A DNA stretch of 64,000 nucleotides from JBAYJC01 sp041665285 (GTDB lineage Bacteria; Patescibacteriota; Patescibacteriia; 2-12-FULL-60-25). Shown here in pieces: positions 1-9,158 of this stretch. Each line of letters starts with the position of its first letter. Positions within the stretch are counted from its first letter, which is position 1. The stretch spans positions 1 to 64,000 of the forward strand of contig JBAYJC010000006.1 in NCBI GenBank assembly GCA_041665285.1, written 5' to 3'. The notes beneath the pieces were generated by a model. The model was not told the origin of the DNA. It was given only the letters and a program-made list of their open reading frames with translations, and did not search any database. The translations under genes were made by a program, and so were the position numbers.

Positions 1-1122
1 ATCACTCATCTCTCATGTACTGCGCCTCCGGAAATCGGGGGGATTGGTACGGTTGCCGCCAAGGAGGTGGCGCTCTTGCGTGCGCGGTCTCTTGATGCGC
101 GCTTGATTGCGCCTGAGCCCCTCACAGATCTTCAGGAGGAAGCGCGCAGTTCTTTTGAGCGATTACCTGCATTACGTATAGGCAACGGTGCGATTTTACG
201 AGGGCTTGATGCGCGTCTCCGGCAAACGGACGTCGTGCATTTACATTATCCCTTTTACGGAACCGCAGAACGGTTGTTGTGGCGTCGTGGGCACATCCCG
301 GTGGTAGTCACATTTCACATGGATGCAAAACCCGAAGGATGGAAGGGGATGGCGGTAGATATTCATCGTGAGTGGCTTCAGCCGTATTTATTGTCACGTG
401 CCGCAACGGTCATTGTCTCTTCATTTGATTATGCGCATCGCTCCTCGCTGGAGCCATGGTTTGCCGAGCACATCGATCGGGTGGTGGAACTGCCATTTGG
501 CGTGGACACAGAGTTTTTTGCGCCAGGATCGTCGTCACGAGAACGATTTAGCGTGCCATCTGACGCGCCTACATTTTTGTTTGTAGGTGGCCTTGATCAG
601 GCGCACGCCTTTAAAGGCGTGGAAGAGTTACTGCGAGCATTTGCGTCCATCGATGCGCATGCGCATCTGTTGATCGTGGGCGAAGGCAATCTTCGCGCGA
701 CGTACGAGGATCAAGCGCGAGCTCTCGGTATAGCGCATCGTGTGCATTTTCTTGGCCGGTTGGATGCCGTGACGTTGCGCGATGCGTTTTGTACAGCGGA
801 TGTGTTTGTGTTTCCTTCGACCTCTTCTGCGGAGGCTTTTGGATTGGCCGCGTTGGAAGCTGAATCCTGTGGTGTGCCGGTCATTGCCTCAGATTTACCA
901 GGCGTGCGTACAGTGGTTCTTCATGGCCAAACAGGTCTGCTCGTTCCTCCGAAAGATGTGGTCGCTCTGACGAATGCTATGGCATCACTGGCCGCAGATC
1001 CTGTACGCCGCGCGCAAATGGGGCGAGAGGCGCGTCGACTGGCAGTGGAGCGCTTTTCGTGGGACACGCATATCGATGGTTTGATGCAGATTTATCAACG
1101 TGTATGCGCATCGCGATCTTAA
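1..1122 (+). CDS. GT4-family glycosyltransferase, 5' end cut by window
   Basis: Transfers a sugar from an activated donor, probably for surface polysaccharide or glycolipid (family inference). The frame is open from base 1 and reads PPEIGGIGTVAAKEVALL, the usual N-terminal acceptor-side loop of GT4 enzymes, so the true start is upstream and the GTG at 67 is not the start. The C-terminal Rossmann domain shows VGGLDQAHAFKG and the E-x7-E donor-site motif (EAFGLAALE, about nt 832-858). The next GT4 gene overlaps its 3' end by 19 bp, so the two are probably cotranscribed. The specific sugar cannot be told. Confidence 0.9.
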   Translation: MTHLSCTAPPEIGGIGTVAAKEVALLRARSLDARLIAPEPLTDLQEEARSSFERLPALRIGNGAILRGLDARLRQTDVVHLHYPFYGTAERLLWRRGHIPVVVTFHMDAKPEGWKGMAVDIHREWLQPYLLSRAATVIVSSFDYAHRSSLEPWFAEHIDRVVELPFGVDTEFFAPGSSSRERFSVPSDAPTFLFVGGLDQAHAFKGVEELLRAFASIDAHAHLLIVGEGNLRATYEDQARALGIAHRVHFLGRLDAVTLRDAFCTADVFVFPSTSSAEAFGLAALEAESCGVPVIASDLPGVRTVVLHGQTGLLVPPKDVVALTNAMASLAADPVRRAQMGREARRLAVERFSWDTHIDGLMQIYQRVCASRS

Positions 1123-2165
1123 CCAATGCGTTTCCTCCAGAGGCCAAAGGGGGCGCAGGGCAGATTGCCGCGCTTCAGGTTGACGTTTTACGTTCTGCGG
1201 GGCATGAGGTGCGTGTGTGGCATCCACAGATCACTTGGTTTTCGCGTTCTGTACCTGTCCGTCTCCTACGACATGTTTGCGATTTGTGGCCATCTCACGA
1301 GACCGTCGCAGAGATTGTTGCATGGAAGCCTGAGGTGTTAATCACACATAATCTTACGGGGTGCGGATTTGCGACGCCGCAAGCGATTCGTACGCATCAC
1401 CTTGTTCGTTGGTTCCATGTTTTGCATGATGTACAGCTGTTTGAGCCGTCCGGTCAGCTCGTGTCTGCCGTAGCGATCACGTGGTGGCAACGATTGTGGT
1501 CTTCCTTGCGTCGAAGAGCGCTTGGTCAGCCGGATGTGGTGGTGACACCCACGCAATGGCTATTGGATGAACATAAGCGCAGAGGTTTTTTTTCCAAGGG
1601 ATTATCGATGGTTCTTCCAAACCCCGCGCCTGTTGCACAGACGTTTGATCGTGCCTTGCATGCGCCTTTGCGCCTCCTGTTCGTGGGGCGCGTGTCTGAA
1701 GACAAAGGCGCGAATCTTCTTGCGGGTTTGCTGAATGAACTGGATGTGCCGTTCCTCATGGAGATCGTGGGCACAGGGCCAGACATGAATGCGTTACTGG
1801 AACACTCGCAACGCATCCATGCTTTTGGCGTTGCCTCGCCTGAGCAGGTGCTCGCACGTATGCGCGAGGCAGACGTGTTGCTCGTGCCGTCGCAGATCGA
1901 AGAAAATCAACCAACCGTTATTCTGGAAGCCGCGAGTGTTGGCTTGCCGGTTATTGCGTCGGACAAAGGTGGAATACGCGAAACGCTGCGTGGCGCAGGG
2001 ATTATCTGTCCAGCGCAGGACTTAGGTGCATGGAAGCAAGCCATCCAGTCACTCATAGAAGAGCACGTCTATCAGCAGGCGGTCATGTCGATGAAAATGA
2101 TCGCAGAACAGCACGAACGATCACGCTATCAAGCACGGTTTACAGAAGCACTTCGTGGAGAGTGA
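1104..2165 (+). CDS. GT4-family glycosyltransferase
   Basis: Second GT-B fold glycosyltransferase of the pair. I start it at ATG 1104 (MRIAILTNAFPPEAKGGAG), because the glycine-rich N-terminal loop follows at once; the longer reading from 1059 only adds residues overlapping the upstream gene. The C-terminal domain shows LLFVGRVSEDKGANLL and the E-x7-E motif ENQPTVILE. It converges on a large reverse-strand membrane protein whose stop lies 12 bp away. Sugar specificity is unknown. Confidence 0.88.
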   Translation: MRIAILTNAFPPEAKGGAGQIAALQVDVLRSAGHEVRVWHPQITWFSRSVPVRLLRHVCDLWPSHETVAEIVAWKPEVLITHNLTGCGFATPQAIRTHHLVRWFHVLHDVQLFEPSGQLVSAVAITWWQRLWSSLRRRALGQPDVVVTPTQWLLDEHKRRGFFSKGLSMVLPNPAPVAQTFDRALHAPLRLLFVGRVSEDKGANLLAGLLNELDVPFLMEIVGTGPDMNALLEHSQRIHAFGVASPEQVLARMREADVLLVPSQIEENQPTVILEAASVGLPVIASDKGGIRETLRGAGIICPAQDLGAWKQAIQSLIEEHVYQQAVMSMKMIAEQHERSRYQARFTEALRGE

Positions 2166-2176
2166 AAGTCTTTTTT

Positions 2177-4363
2177 TTAGGGAAGGTCGAAACGGTACAC
2201 GATGACTTTACCCTGTTGGATGCTTCGTTCGCTATTTGCAATGGCGCTGAGTTCTTCGTTCATACGTCCTACGTCCCACCAATAATCATTCATGACAACG
2301 TACACACGTTTGCTTTGTCCTAAGCGCCCAGCTTCCGCGATTGTTGAGGCAGTTGGGTGGCCAAAGGCAGTTTTCAGGAAGACTTGATAAAGCGGGCCGC
2401 CCGTGGGAATAGGATAATAAAAGATATCTTGCGCATAGCGTTTGAACCCAAAGGCTTCTATAGCCGCGGCACTGACAGATTGATTGGCAAGCACGGTGTA
2501 TGGCACGTGATTGGCATCCATGTCGATCCAGCGTACGGCTTCTTTGTCTGCTTGGCCCACGCTCCATCCGCGAGAGATGGTTGCGGCATCATGCTTGGGA
2601 AAGGCGTTGTAGATGTGGGCACTGCTCCAGGCCGCGAGGAAGAGGAGGAGCGTTGCGGAGGGGATCGGGGAGCCGCGAAGACCTCGCGCCATGGCAGTTG
2701 CTAAACCAACCAGGGCAGGAAGTAACAGGAAGAGTGACGAGAGGAGGAAGAGTCGATCTGCGTAGTTGCTTCGTTCGTAATCAATGAGAAAAGCAAAGTC
2801 TCCGCAGGCACGAAGTAGATAGCCTGCGAGCGCCATACCAAGGCCAAGGACTGTGGCGGCAATCCATTCCGCGCGATGGGTTGTGTCTTTTGCGATGCCT
2901 AGGATCGCTAAGAGGAGCAGGGCTATGGGTTGAAGAAAACCCATGACCGAAGCCCAGTCAGCCCATAATGCCGCATGAGAGGTGGGTGGATTGAGGAGCG
3001 TGAGCAGGCTCTGAACAAAATAGGAGAGATCGCGGAATACGGCGGTGCTCCAAGCAACCTGTGTGCCGCTTTGTTGACCGAGAAGAAAAAATGCACCAGG
3101 AATGACCGCGCACGTTCCTATGATCACGAGCCAGGTGAGCCAGGATCGGAGTGGTCTTCGATGATGGTGTATTTGCCAGCGGATCCAGGCCATGAGGATC
3201 GTTGCCCCAAGCAGAGGAAGGCCGGCGAGCGGATGAATAGCCACAGACCAAAGCGCGAGGGTGAGGCTCGGAAGCGGATTCACCTCATCGGTCGTGGCAA
3301 GGATGAGCGCCATGAGGCCTATCAGATAGGCGAATGACTGCGGTGTTGTTGTAATGAATGCCGTGAGAGGGAGGAGGATGAGAAGGCCGGGGAGCATCCA
3401 AGCTATGCGGAGATGCTTGCGAAAGCTCGCGAAAAGGATCCAGGGAAGCAGAAGCCCCATGCTTGGAACAAGGGCAAGGTCTATGCCATGCAAGGGAAGA
3501 TCAAAGAGACGGGCAAACCATGTGGTGAAGACGTATTGCCCAATATAATAAAATGGCTTTGGATGCAGAGTGCCCGTGTAGAGCAGGATGGTTTCGCTCG
3601 CTCGATGCAAAAATCCATCAAAGCCAAAACCGCTTTGGTAGATTAGGATGGTGAAGAAAAATACGGGGGCAAGCGCTCCCGTTGCCAAAAGAGCAAGGAG
3701 CCAGGGTTGAGCTTGGCGGTGCGCGGCGATCCATCCGGCAATGCTCATGATGGCGATCGCGGCAAACGTGCCTGCAGGCATGAGCGCCCAAGGGGCACGA
3801 ATGCTTTCTGTTGTTCCGGACAACCAAGCAACACGTAAGAAAAAAAGAGCGGCTATTCCCGAACAAGCGGCAAGAAGGAGGAGCCATGGCCAACGGCGCA
3901 GTGTGTGGTTAGGGTGTTCTGTCGTTGAAGGAGGCGTGGGTGTGTGTTGATCAATAAAAGATACAGCCACGGGGACAAGCGGTTCCTCGCCTACAGCAAG
4001 CGGCCGGTCTTGTGCTGGTGTTGCATCAGGGAGAAAGAGACAGGGGATGAGGAGAAGAAGGGCGCATGCCAGGGTGTAGGCATCGCTTGCTTGATCCAGT
4101 CGCCATCCTGCGTAATACCAGAGTGTCTGAACGATGGATTGTGTTGCGAGCAGGGTCAGTGCTCCGATGAGCCAGGAGAGGGTTGGGGGGAGCGAGGGGC
4201 TGAGGTGTTTGCCAAAACGATGGCTGAAGTAGAGAAAAACAAATAGGGTATACCCTAGTGCGAGCCGCCCTCCAGCAAGCCAGGTACCGAGGATCCCTAA
4301 GAAGAGAGCGCTTCCAAAGAGGAGGGCTGTATCGCTCCAACGAAGCCGGGCAAAGAGAGACAT
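2177..4363 (-). CDS. Large polytopic membrane protein, GT-C-like
   Basis: About 728 residues with many hydrophobic helices through most of the length and a soluble C-terminal segment of roughly 130 residues containing NDYWWDVGRMNEELSAI. Size, layout and the neighbouring glycosyltransferases fit a GT-C type enzyme using lipid-linked sugars, but I see no diagnostic motif, so this is inference only. The start is ATG 4363 (MSLFARLRW); an in-frame GTG lies six bases upstream. Convergent with the GT4 pair and divergent from the CDP-alcohol phosphatidyltransferase gene. Confidence 0.75.
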   Translation of the reverse strand: MSLFARLRWSDTALLFGSALFLGILGTWLAGGRLALGYTLFVFLYFSHRFGKHLSPSLPPTLSWLIGALTLLATQSIVQTLWYYAGWRLDQASDAYTLACALLLLIPCLFLPDATPAQDRPLAVGEEPLVPVAVSFIDQHTPTPPSTTEHPNHTLRRWPWLLLLAACSGIAALFFLRVAWLSGTTESIRAPWALMPAGTFAAIAIMSIAGWIAAHRQAQPWLLALLATGALAPVFFFTILIYQSGFGFDGFLHRASETILLYTGTLHPKPFYYIGQYVFTTWFARLFDLPLHGIDLALVPSMGLLLPWILFASFRKHLRIAWMLPGLLILLPLTAFITTTPQSFAYLIGLMALILATTDEVNPLPSLTLALWSVAIHPLAGLPLLGATILMAWIRWQIHHHRRPLRSWLTWLVIIGTCAVIPGAFFLLGQQSGTQVAWSTAVFRDLSYFVQSLLTLLNPPTSHAALWADWASVMGFLQPIALLLLAILGIAKDTTHRAEWIAATVLGLGMALAGYLLRACGDFAFLIDYERSNYADRLFLLSSLFLLLPALVGLATAMARGLRGSPIPSATLLLFLAAWSSAHIYNAFPKHDAATISRGWSVGQADKEAVRWIDMDANHVPYTVLANQSVSAAAIEAFGFKRYAQDIFYYPIPTGGPLYQVFLKTAFGHPTASTIAEAGRLGQSKRVYVVMNDYWWDVGRMNEELSAIANSERSIQQGKVIVYRFDLP

Positions 4364-4404
4364 GAACACATCATGGAGGAAAACAGCGAACGGTTCAAGC
4401 GACG

Positions 4405-4433
4405 TTGTCGGGCAGGTGCGTTTGCCGTATCCT
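4405..4433 (+). promoter_or_regulatory. Promoter for the CDP-alcohol phosphatidyltransferase gene
   Basis: TTGTCG, 17-bp spacer, TATCCT. It ends 20 bp before the ATG at 4454. There is no purine-rich ribosome-binding site between; the start context is CCTATG. Confidence 0.55.
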
Positions 4434-4453
4434 ATTACTAGAGCCTATCTCCT

Positions 4454-5035
4454 ATGTTGATGACAAATGAGAACGTCCAGCTTTTTCCGCATGATAAGAT
4501 ATTTGCCAAGCTTATCATTCCGCTTGTTCCACAAGCTGTTCGGCCTAACCATTTGACGGTCCTCCGGCTGTGCCTCACGCCGTTTGTGCTTTGGTTTCTC
4601 TGGCGTGAACAATGGGCGCTTGCGTTGGCATTTTTTCTTGTTGCCGCGTTTACAGATGCGCTGGATGGTTCTCTTGCGCGTGTACGGAAGCAAATCACGA
4701 TTTGGGGGACCATTGCTGATCCGGTGGCAGATAAAATTCTGATTGGTTCTACGGTCGTCTTGTTTGTGGCAGAGGCGGTCAATGTTTTATTTGCGCTGAT
4801 TATCGTCTTGATTGAGGTCATGATTGGTTTGGGCGCCTGGTATCGTAAGGGGCACGGTGAAATCGCCTCTGCCAATCAGTATGGAAAAATTAAAATGGTT
4901 TTGCAGGTGCTTGGGGTCGCGGCTCTGATGGTGGCAAAGATCGCTGGTCTTCAGCTGGCGGTTTCTGTCGGTGTAGGCACATTGACTGTCGCAACGGTGT
5001 TTGCCGTGGTTTCTTTGCTCACGTATGGCTTGTAG
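4454..5035 (+). CDS. CDP-alcohol phosphatidyltransferase family protein (PgsA-like)
   Basis: Integral membrane enzyme of phospholipid head-group synthesis: it displaces CMP from a CDP-alcohol. The complete family signature D-G-x2-A-R-x8-G-x3-D-x3-D is present (D71, G72, A75, R76, G85, D89, D93); these acidic residues bind the divalent metal and donor. 193 residues and several hydrophobic helices fit PgsA-type phosphatidylglycerophosphate synthase, but the acceptor alcohol cannot be decided from sequence alone. rlmN follows 49 bp downstream. Confidence 0.85.
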   Translation: MLMTNENVQLFPHDKIFAKLIIPLVPQAVRPNHLTVLRLCLTPFVLWFLWREQWALALAFFLVAAFTDALDGSLARVRKQITIWGTIADPVADKILIGSTVVLFVAEAVNVLFALIIVLIEVMIGLGAWYRKGHGEIASANQYGKIKMVLQVLGVAALMVAKIAGLQLAVSVGVGTLTVATVFAVVSLLTYGL

Positions 5036-5084
5036 GAGAGGATCCGCTTGACGTTTTTTGCTGTTCATAGCACTGTGCACGCCT

Positions 5085-6101
5085 ATGGAGTTGACCCGTT
5101 TACAGACATTCCTTGCGGAACGTAAGGAGCCGGCGTATCGCCTCGCGCAAGTCACGCGGGCGTATTTTGTGGACCTTGCAGGCTCATGGGATGGAGTAAC
5201 GGTCTTTTCGAAAACATTGCGGGACGCCTGCGCTCTTGCCTTGCCCTGGGATGTGTTGACGACCGTGAAGGAGCAGGAAAGTGAGAACGGACGCACCGTG
5301 AAGTTTTTGTTTCGTTGTGCAGATGAAGCACGGATAGAAACTGTGCTGTTACGCCACGAGGATGGTCGAAATACGGTTTGCGTTTCTTCACAAGTGGGGT
5401 GTGCGATGGCGTGTGGATTTTGTGCGACAGGTGCCCAGGGATTTCAACGCAACCTGACCATGGAAGAGGTCTATGAGCAGGCCATACAGGTAGCGCGATT
5501 CCTTCAGAAAGAGCAGGCGCGCGTGACGCACATCGTGGTCATGGGCATGGGGGAGCCATTTCATAACTATGATGCGGTGCTGGGCGGACTGAAGCTGTTG
5601 AATCGTGCGGATGGTTTTGGATTGGGTGCGCGACACATGACTGTTTCTACGTGTGGCATTGTGCCAGGCATCCTCCGCTTGGCGGACGAGGCGTTTCAGG
5701 TGAATCTTGCCATTTCTTTACATGCGGCGACGAGCGCCATCCGTTCAGAGATCATGCCGGTGAATCGTGCCTATCCTTTAGATACATTGATGAAGGCCGT
5801 GCAAACCTACATGGACAAAACAAACCGTCGCGTTACCTTTGAGTATTTGCTTCTGCGAGATGTGAACGATGGCCCAGCGCATGCGAGGGAGCTTGTGGAC
5901 CTTCTTTCGCCTATGAAACGCCTGGCGCACGTAAACCTGATCAAGTATCATAAGACCGGCGCGTTTACCGCCTCGGATCGAGAAACGCGTGATGCATTTT
6001 TAGAAACGCTTCGGCGTGCGGGCATCAATGCCACGCATCGTGTGACCTTTGGAGAAGATATTGACGCATCATGCGGACAACTCGCCGGTCATCGTGCGTA
6101 A
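5085..6101 (+). CDS. rlmN: 23S rRNA (adenine-2503-C2)-methyltransferase RlmN
   Basis: Radical-SAM enzyme that methylates C2 of A2503 in 23S rRNA, and in some bacteria A37 of tRNAs. The radical-SAM cluster CAMACGFC places cysteines at 106, 110 and 113 from the chosen start; the C-terminal Cys of DASCGQLAG matches the cysteine that carries the methyl intermediate. 338 residues is near family length. ATG 5085 (MELTRLQTFL, context CCTATG) is preferred over TTG 5058, which adds nine unconserved residues. Confidence 0.95.
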   Translation: MELTRLQTFLAERKEPAYRLAQVTRAYFVDLAGSWDGVTVFSKTLRDACALALPWDVLTTVKEQESENGRTVKFLFRCADEARIETVLLRHEDGRNTVCVSSQVGCAMACGFCATGAQGFQRNLTMEEVYEQAIQVARFLQKEQARVTHIVVMGMGEPFHNYDAVLGGLKLLNRADGFGLGARHMTVSTCGIVPGILRLADEAFQVNLAISLHAATSAIRSEIMPVNRAYPLDTLMKAVQTYMDKTNRRVTFEYLLLRDVNDGPAHARELVDLLSPMKRLAHVNLIKYHKTGAFTASDRETRDAFLETLRRAGINATHRVTFGEDIDASCGQLAGHRA

Positions 6102-6131
6102 GCTGTGGCCCCATTTTTCTTTGAGCTCTTC

Positions 6132-7148
6132 ATGCATAGACATGTTCCTTTGGTGATCGCCGTGACTGTCTTCGTTGCGTTTGTATGCGCGGGGATGGCG
6201 ATGTTCTTGTTGCCTGTTGGCTCTTCTCCTGTCTCTCAGCGTGATGATCATGTTGTGCCTGCTACGTCTGTGACAGAAACAGCGCCGGGATTTGCGCTAT
6301 CTGTTACATCTTCTGCATTTGCGTCGCTTGTTATGCCCTCCTTGGATTATTTGGAGCGTGTGGCAGGCGATCCTGTGTTGGAGCCTGGAGAAATTGGGAT
6401 GCGTATTCCGATCCTCATGTATCATCGTATCGCACCCATCACTGCAAAAACACCATTGAAAGAGCGGCGATACATGGTCACGCCAGAATCGTTTACTGCA
6501 CAGATGGAGTCCTTGGTTTCTGCGGGCTATCATACGATTTCCGCAGATGATCTGCGTCGTGCGCTGACGTACGGTTGGGATATTCTCCCATCCAAACCCG
6601 TGATCCTTACGTTTGATGATGGATTTCGCGATCAATATGAGTATGCGTTTCCTGTGTTGAAACGCTTGCAGATGCAGGCAACGTTTTTTATCATCTCCAA
6701 TGTCTTTTCAAGCCCAGCGCACGTCACAAAAGACATGATTCGTGACATGGATGCCAGTGGTTTGATTACGATTGGATCGCATACGCGTCATCATGTCTAT
6801 CTTGGGAAGATGGGGCGCACAGCGGCGCGTTCTGTTGAGATTAAAGGATCAAAGGAAGATTTGGAAAAGATTGTGGGCCATCCTATTCAGACGTTTGCCT
6901 ATCCATTTGGGAGTTGGACCGAAGACGTGGTGAGAGAAGTGGAGCAAGCAGGCTATACCCTTGGGTTCGGTGTGCGGCTCGGATCCTTGCAAGCAGGCTC
7001 AAGCCGATTTTTGATCCGGCGTATTCCTGTAGCAAATCGCATGGCAGTTGTGCCGCTGTGCGATCGATTCAGCGCGATTCCCATTGCAAAAACCACAAAG
7101 AAGACGGTCAAAGCCGCAAGTCAGAACACAAACACCCCTGTCAAATAG
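6132..7148 (+). CDS. Membrane-anchored polysaccharide deacetylase (NodB domain)
   Basis: Carbohydrate esterase family 4 enzyme expected to remove N-acetyl groups from peptidoglycan or another surface glycan outside the cell. An N-terminal signal anchor (VPLVIAVTVFVAFVCAG) is followed by a NodB domain with TFDDG (D162, D163) and SHTRHH (H217, H221), the metal and catalytic residues. Two starts are possible: GTG 6105, 3 bp after rlmN, or ATG 6132, which starts directly before the anchor. I take the latter. Confidence 0.88.
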   Translation: MHRHVPLVIAVTVFVAFVCAGMAMFLLPVGSSPVSQRDDHVVPATSVTETAPGFALSVTSSAFASLVMPSLDYLERVAGDPVLEPGEIGMRIPILMYHRIAPITAKTPLKERRYMVTPESFTAQMESLVSAGYHTISADDLRRALTYGWDILPSKPVILTFDDGFRDQYEYAFPVLKRLQMQATFFIISNVFSSPAHVTKDMIRDMDASGLITIGSHTRHHVYLGKMGRTAARSVEIKGSKEDLEKIVGHPIQTFAYPFGSWTEDVVREVEQAGYTLGFGVRLGSLQAGSSRFLIRRIPVANRMAVVPLCDRFSAIPIAKTTKKTVKAASQNTNTPVK

Positions 7149-7161
7149 TAAACCTCACGGC

Positions 7162-7190
7162 GTGACATTATTTGTATTTCTTGGTATAAC
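7162..7190 (+). promoter_or_regulatory. Promoter of mnmA, giving a leaderless mRNA
   Basis: GTGACA, 17-bp spacer, TATAAC preceded by TGG (extended -10). The usual start point, about 7 nt downstream, falls within a few bases of the mnmA ATG at 7200, leaving no room for a ribosome-binding site. Confidence 0.6.
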
Positions 7191-7199
7191 CTCGCCAAC

Positions 7200-8354
7200 A
7201 TGACGAGTGCTTCTTTGACGCGACTCTCGCAAAACATCCGTAAACCACGGGTGCTTGTTGGGATGTCTGGAGGGGTTGACTCGAGTCTTTCCGCGGCGCT
7301 TCTTTTGGATCAGGGATATGAGGTTGTGGGTGGTTTTATGAAGAACTGGTCAGATACGCAGGATCTTTGGACCGGGGAGTGTCAGTGGCGCGGAGAGCGT
7401 CGTGACGCCATGCGTGTGTGTGCGGCTTTGGATATCCCCTTGCTGACGTTTGATTTTGAGACAGAGTATCGTGAGCGGGTTCTCCGGAGGTTGCTGGAAG
7501 AGTCACAAAAAGGGCTCACGCCGAATCCTGACGTTTTGTGTAACGAGGAAATCAAGTTTGGCCTCTTTTTTGAAGAGGCTCTTCGTCGGTCGTTTGACTA
7601 TGTGGCAACGGGGCATTATGCGCAGGTCACGCGGGATGAACAGGGGAAAGCGCATTTGTGGCGAGGAAAGGATACAGAGAAAGATCAATCCTATTTTCTC
7701 CATCGTGTCTCACAGGAGGCACTTCAGCAGACGCTGTTTCCTATTGGACATCTCACAAAGTCAGAGGTGCGTCGTCTTGCAGAGGAGCGAGGCCTTCCTA
7801 CGGCACAAAAGCCAGATAGCCAAGGAATTTGCTTTGTGGGGAAGCTTGATTATCATGATTTTTTGCGTAAGGCCAATCCACCAACACCAGGGGATATTGT
7901 GACCGCAGACGGCGTTGTCATTGGCCGTCATGACGGGCTTGATGCCTATACGATTGGTCAGCGCCAAGGATTGCTCGTGAGCAAAGATCGTTCTGCATGG
8001 TATGTGGCAAAGAAGGACCGTGCGCAGAATCGTCTGATCGTAGTTCCGGATCATGAGGATCCGTTGCTATTTGCTTCAGATGCCGTAGTGGATCACGTTC
8101 ACTGGATAGGCGAGGTGGCTCAGATGCCGTCACGAGGAGAGGTCGCGATTCGTTATCGACAGATAGCAGAGCCGGCAACACTGACCCTTGATACAAACAC
8201 AACAACAGCCCGCGTACATTTTGATCGTCCTGTGTGGGCATTAGCCCCGGGACAGTCCGCTGTTTTTTACGCAGGAGATGAATGTCTGGGTGGTGGATTT
8301 ATTCGTGACGAATCGTTATCCTTTGCGTATGGACATCCGCCAAAAACGTCTTGA
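7200..8354 (+). CDS. mnmA: tRNA-specific 2-thiouridylase MnmA
   Basis: Cytoplasmic enzyme that puts the 2-thio group on wobble uridine 34 of Lys, Glu and Gln tRNAs using ATP and a persulfide sulfur donor. The PP-loop SGGVDSS is at residues 23-29. The catalytic cysteine pair is C114 (NPDVLCN) and C211 (GICFVG). ATGHYAQ and the C-terminal beta-barrel part are present; 384 residues is normal. Its 3' end overlaps the next gene by 26 bp. Confidence 0.96.
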   Translation: MTSASLTRLSQNIRKPRVLVGMSGGVDSSLSAALLLDQGYEVVGGFMKNWSDTQDLWTGECQWRGERRDAMRVCAALDIPLLTFDFETEYRERVLRRLLEESQKGLTPNPDVLCNEEIKFGLFFEEALRRSFDYVATGHYAQVTRDEQGKAHLWRGKDTEKDQSYFLHRVSQEALQQTLFPIGHLTKSEVRRLAEERGLPTAQKPDSQGICFVGKLDYHDFLRKANPPTPGDIVTADGVVIGRHDGLDAYTIGQRQGLLVSKDRSAWYVAKKDRAQNRLIVVPDHEDPLLFASDAVVDHVHWIGEVAQMPSRGEVAIRYRQIAEPATLTLDTNTTTARVHFDRPVWALAPGQSAVFYAGDECLGGGFIRDESLSFAYGHPPKTS

Positions 8355-9141
8355 GTGGATTTCGTTAGTGTACCTCTTGTTTTTTGTGCTGGCCGTTCTT
8401 TCTCCTTCGCTTTATCGCAATAATTATATTGGGATTGCCGAAGAAACACTGGAGGAAATCACTATTTTTATTTTTGGGTTAGCAGGGATTGTGACCTTTA
8501 CGCTCTACGAACGCTTGATGGAGCGCCGTGAAAAAGAACGTGAACAAGTGCAGGGGCAATATCAAAAGGCTAAGATGGAACTCATGGAGTCCTATCAGTA
8601 TATCGGCTCTGTGAATCGGAAGATTGAGCTCTTGAAGCAGGTTGCGAACGATACAACCTCTACGCTTGCCGGGCAGAGACATATCTCAAAGGAGCTGTTT
8701 CAGTCCCTGATGTCAAATGCGTGTTCTGCTGTAGGCGCAGAGACAGCGCTGTTGCGTTTCGTGGATCACGACAGGCTTCGGACCGACCGAGAGTTTCTTC
8801 ACAATGGTCAAGGATTTGTATTTCGTGTGGCAAATCGCGATCTCCGTACGATTCATGAGCGTAATCTTTCGCATAGTTTTGTCCTTTCTGAGGATGAAAA
8901 GGAGATATTGGTGGTGCCGTCTGATCGATCTGAGGGCAATAAGAAGGCGTATCTTCTATTGCATCTTGCTGATCAACATATTCCAGAGGTGGATGCCTCG
9001 TTGCTCAAGGTCTTTGTGAACCACGCAGAAATGCTCTACCAGCATTTTCCTCTGGGAGAGATTTCTTCAGAGGCGCCGAACGTGGTTGCGGAGACGCCTG
9101 TTGCTTTGCCGCAACTTGTCGAGACGCCGAAGAGTGAGTAG
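8329..9141 (+). CDS. Membrane protein with coiled coil and possible GAF-like domain
   Basis: Unrecognised. 270 residues from ATG 8329 (context GTATG), chosen because it removes most of the overlap with mnmA. Two hydrophobic segments (about residues 11-30 and 44-62) are followed by a charged coiled coil (about 65-110) and a soluble domain of about 150 residues whose position and length could fit a GAF-like sensor; this is only shape-based. The last 30 residues are Pro/Ala/Glu-rich. It lies between mnmA and alaS on the same strand. Confidence 0.7.
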   Translation: MDIRQKRLEWISLVYLLFFVLAVLSPSLYRNNYIGIAEETLEEITIFIFGLAGIVTFTLYERLMERREKEREQVQGQYQKAKMELMESYQYIGSVNRKIELLKQVANDTTSTLAGQRHISKELFQSLMSNACSAVGAETALLRFVDHDRLRTDREFLHNGQGFVFRVANRDLRTIHERNLSHSFVLSEDEKEILVVPSDRSEGNKKAYLLLHLADQHIPEVDASLLKVFVNHAEMLYQHFPLGEISSEAPNVVAETPVALPQLVETPKSE

Positions 9142-9158
9142 CATAACCCTGACCCTGT

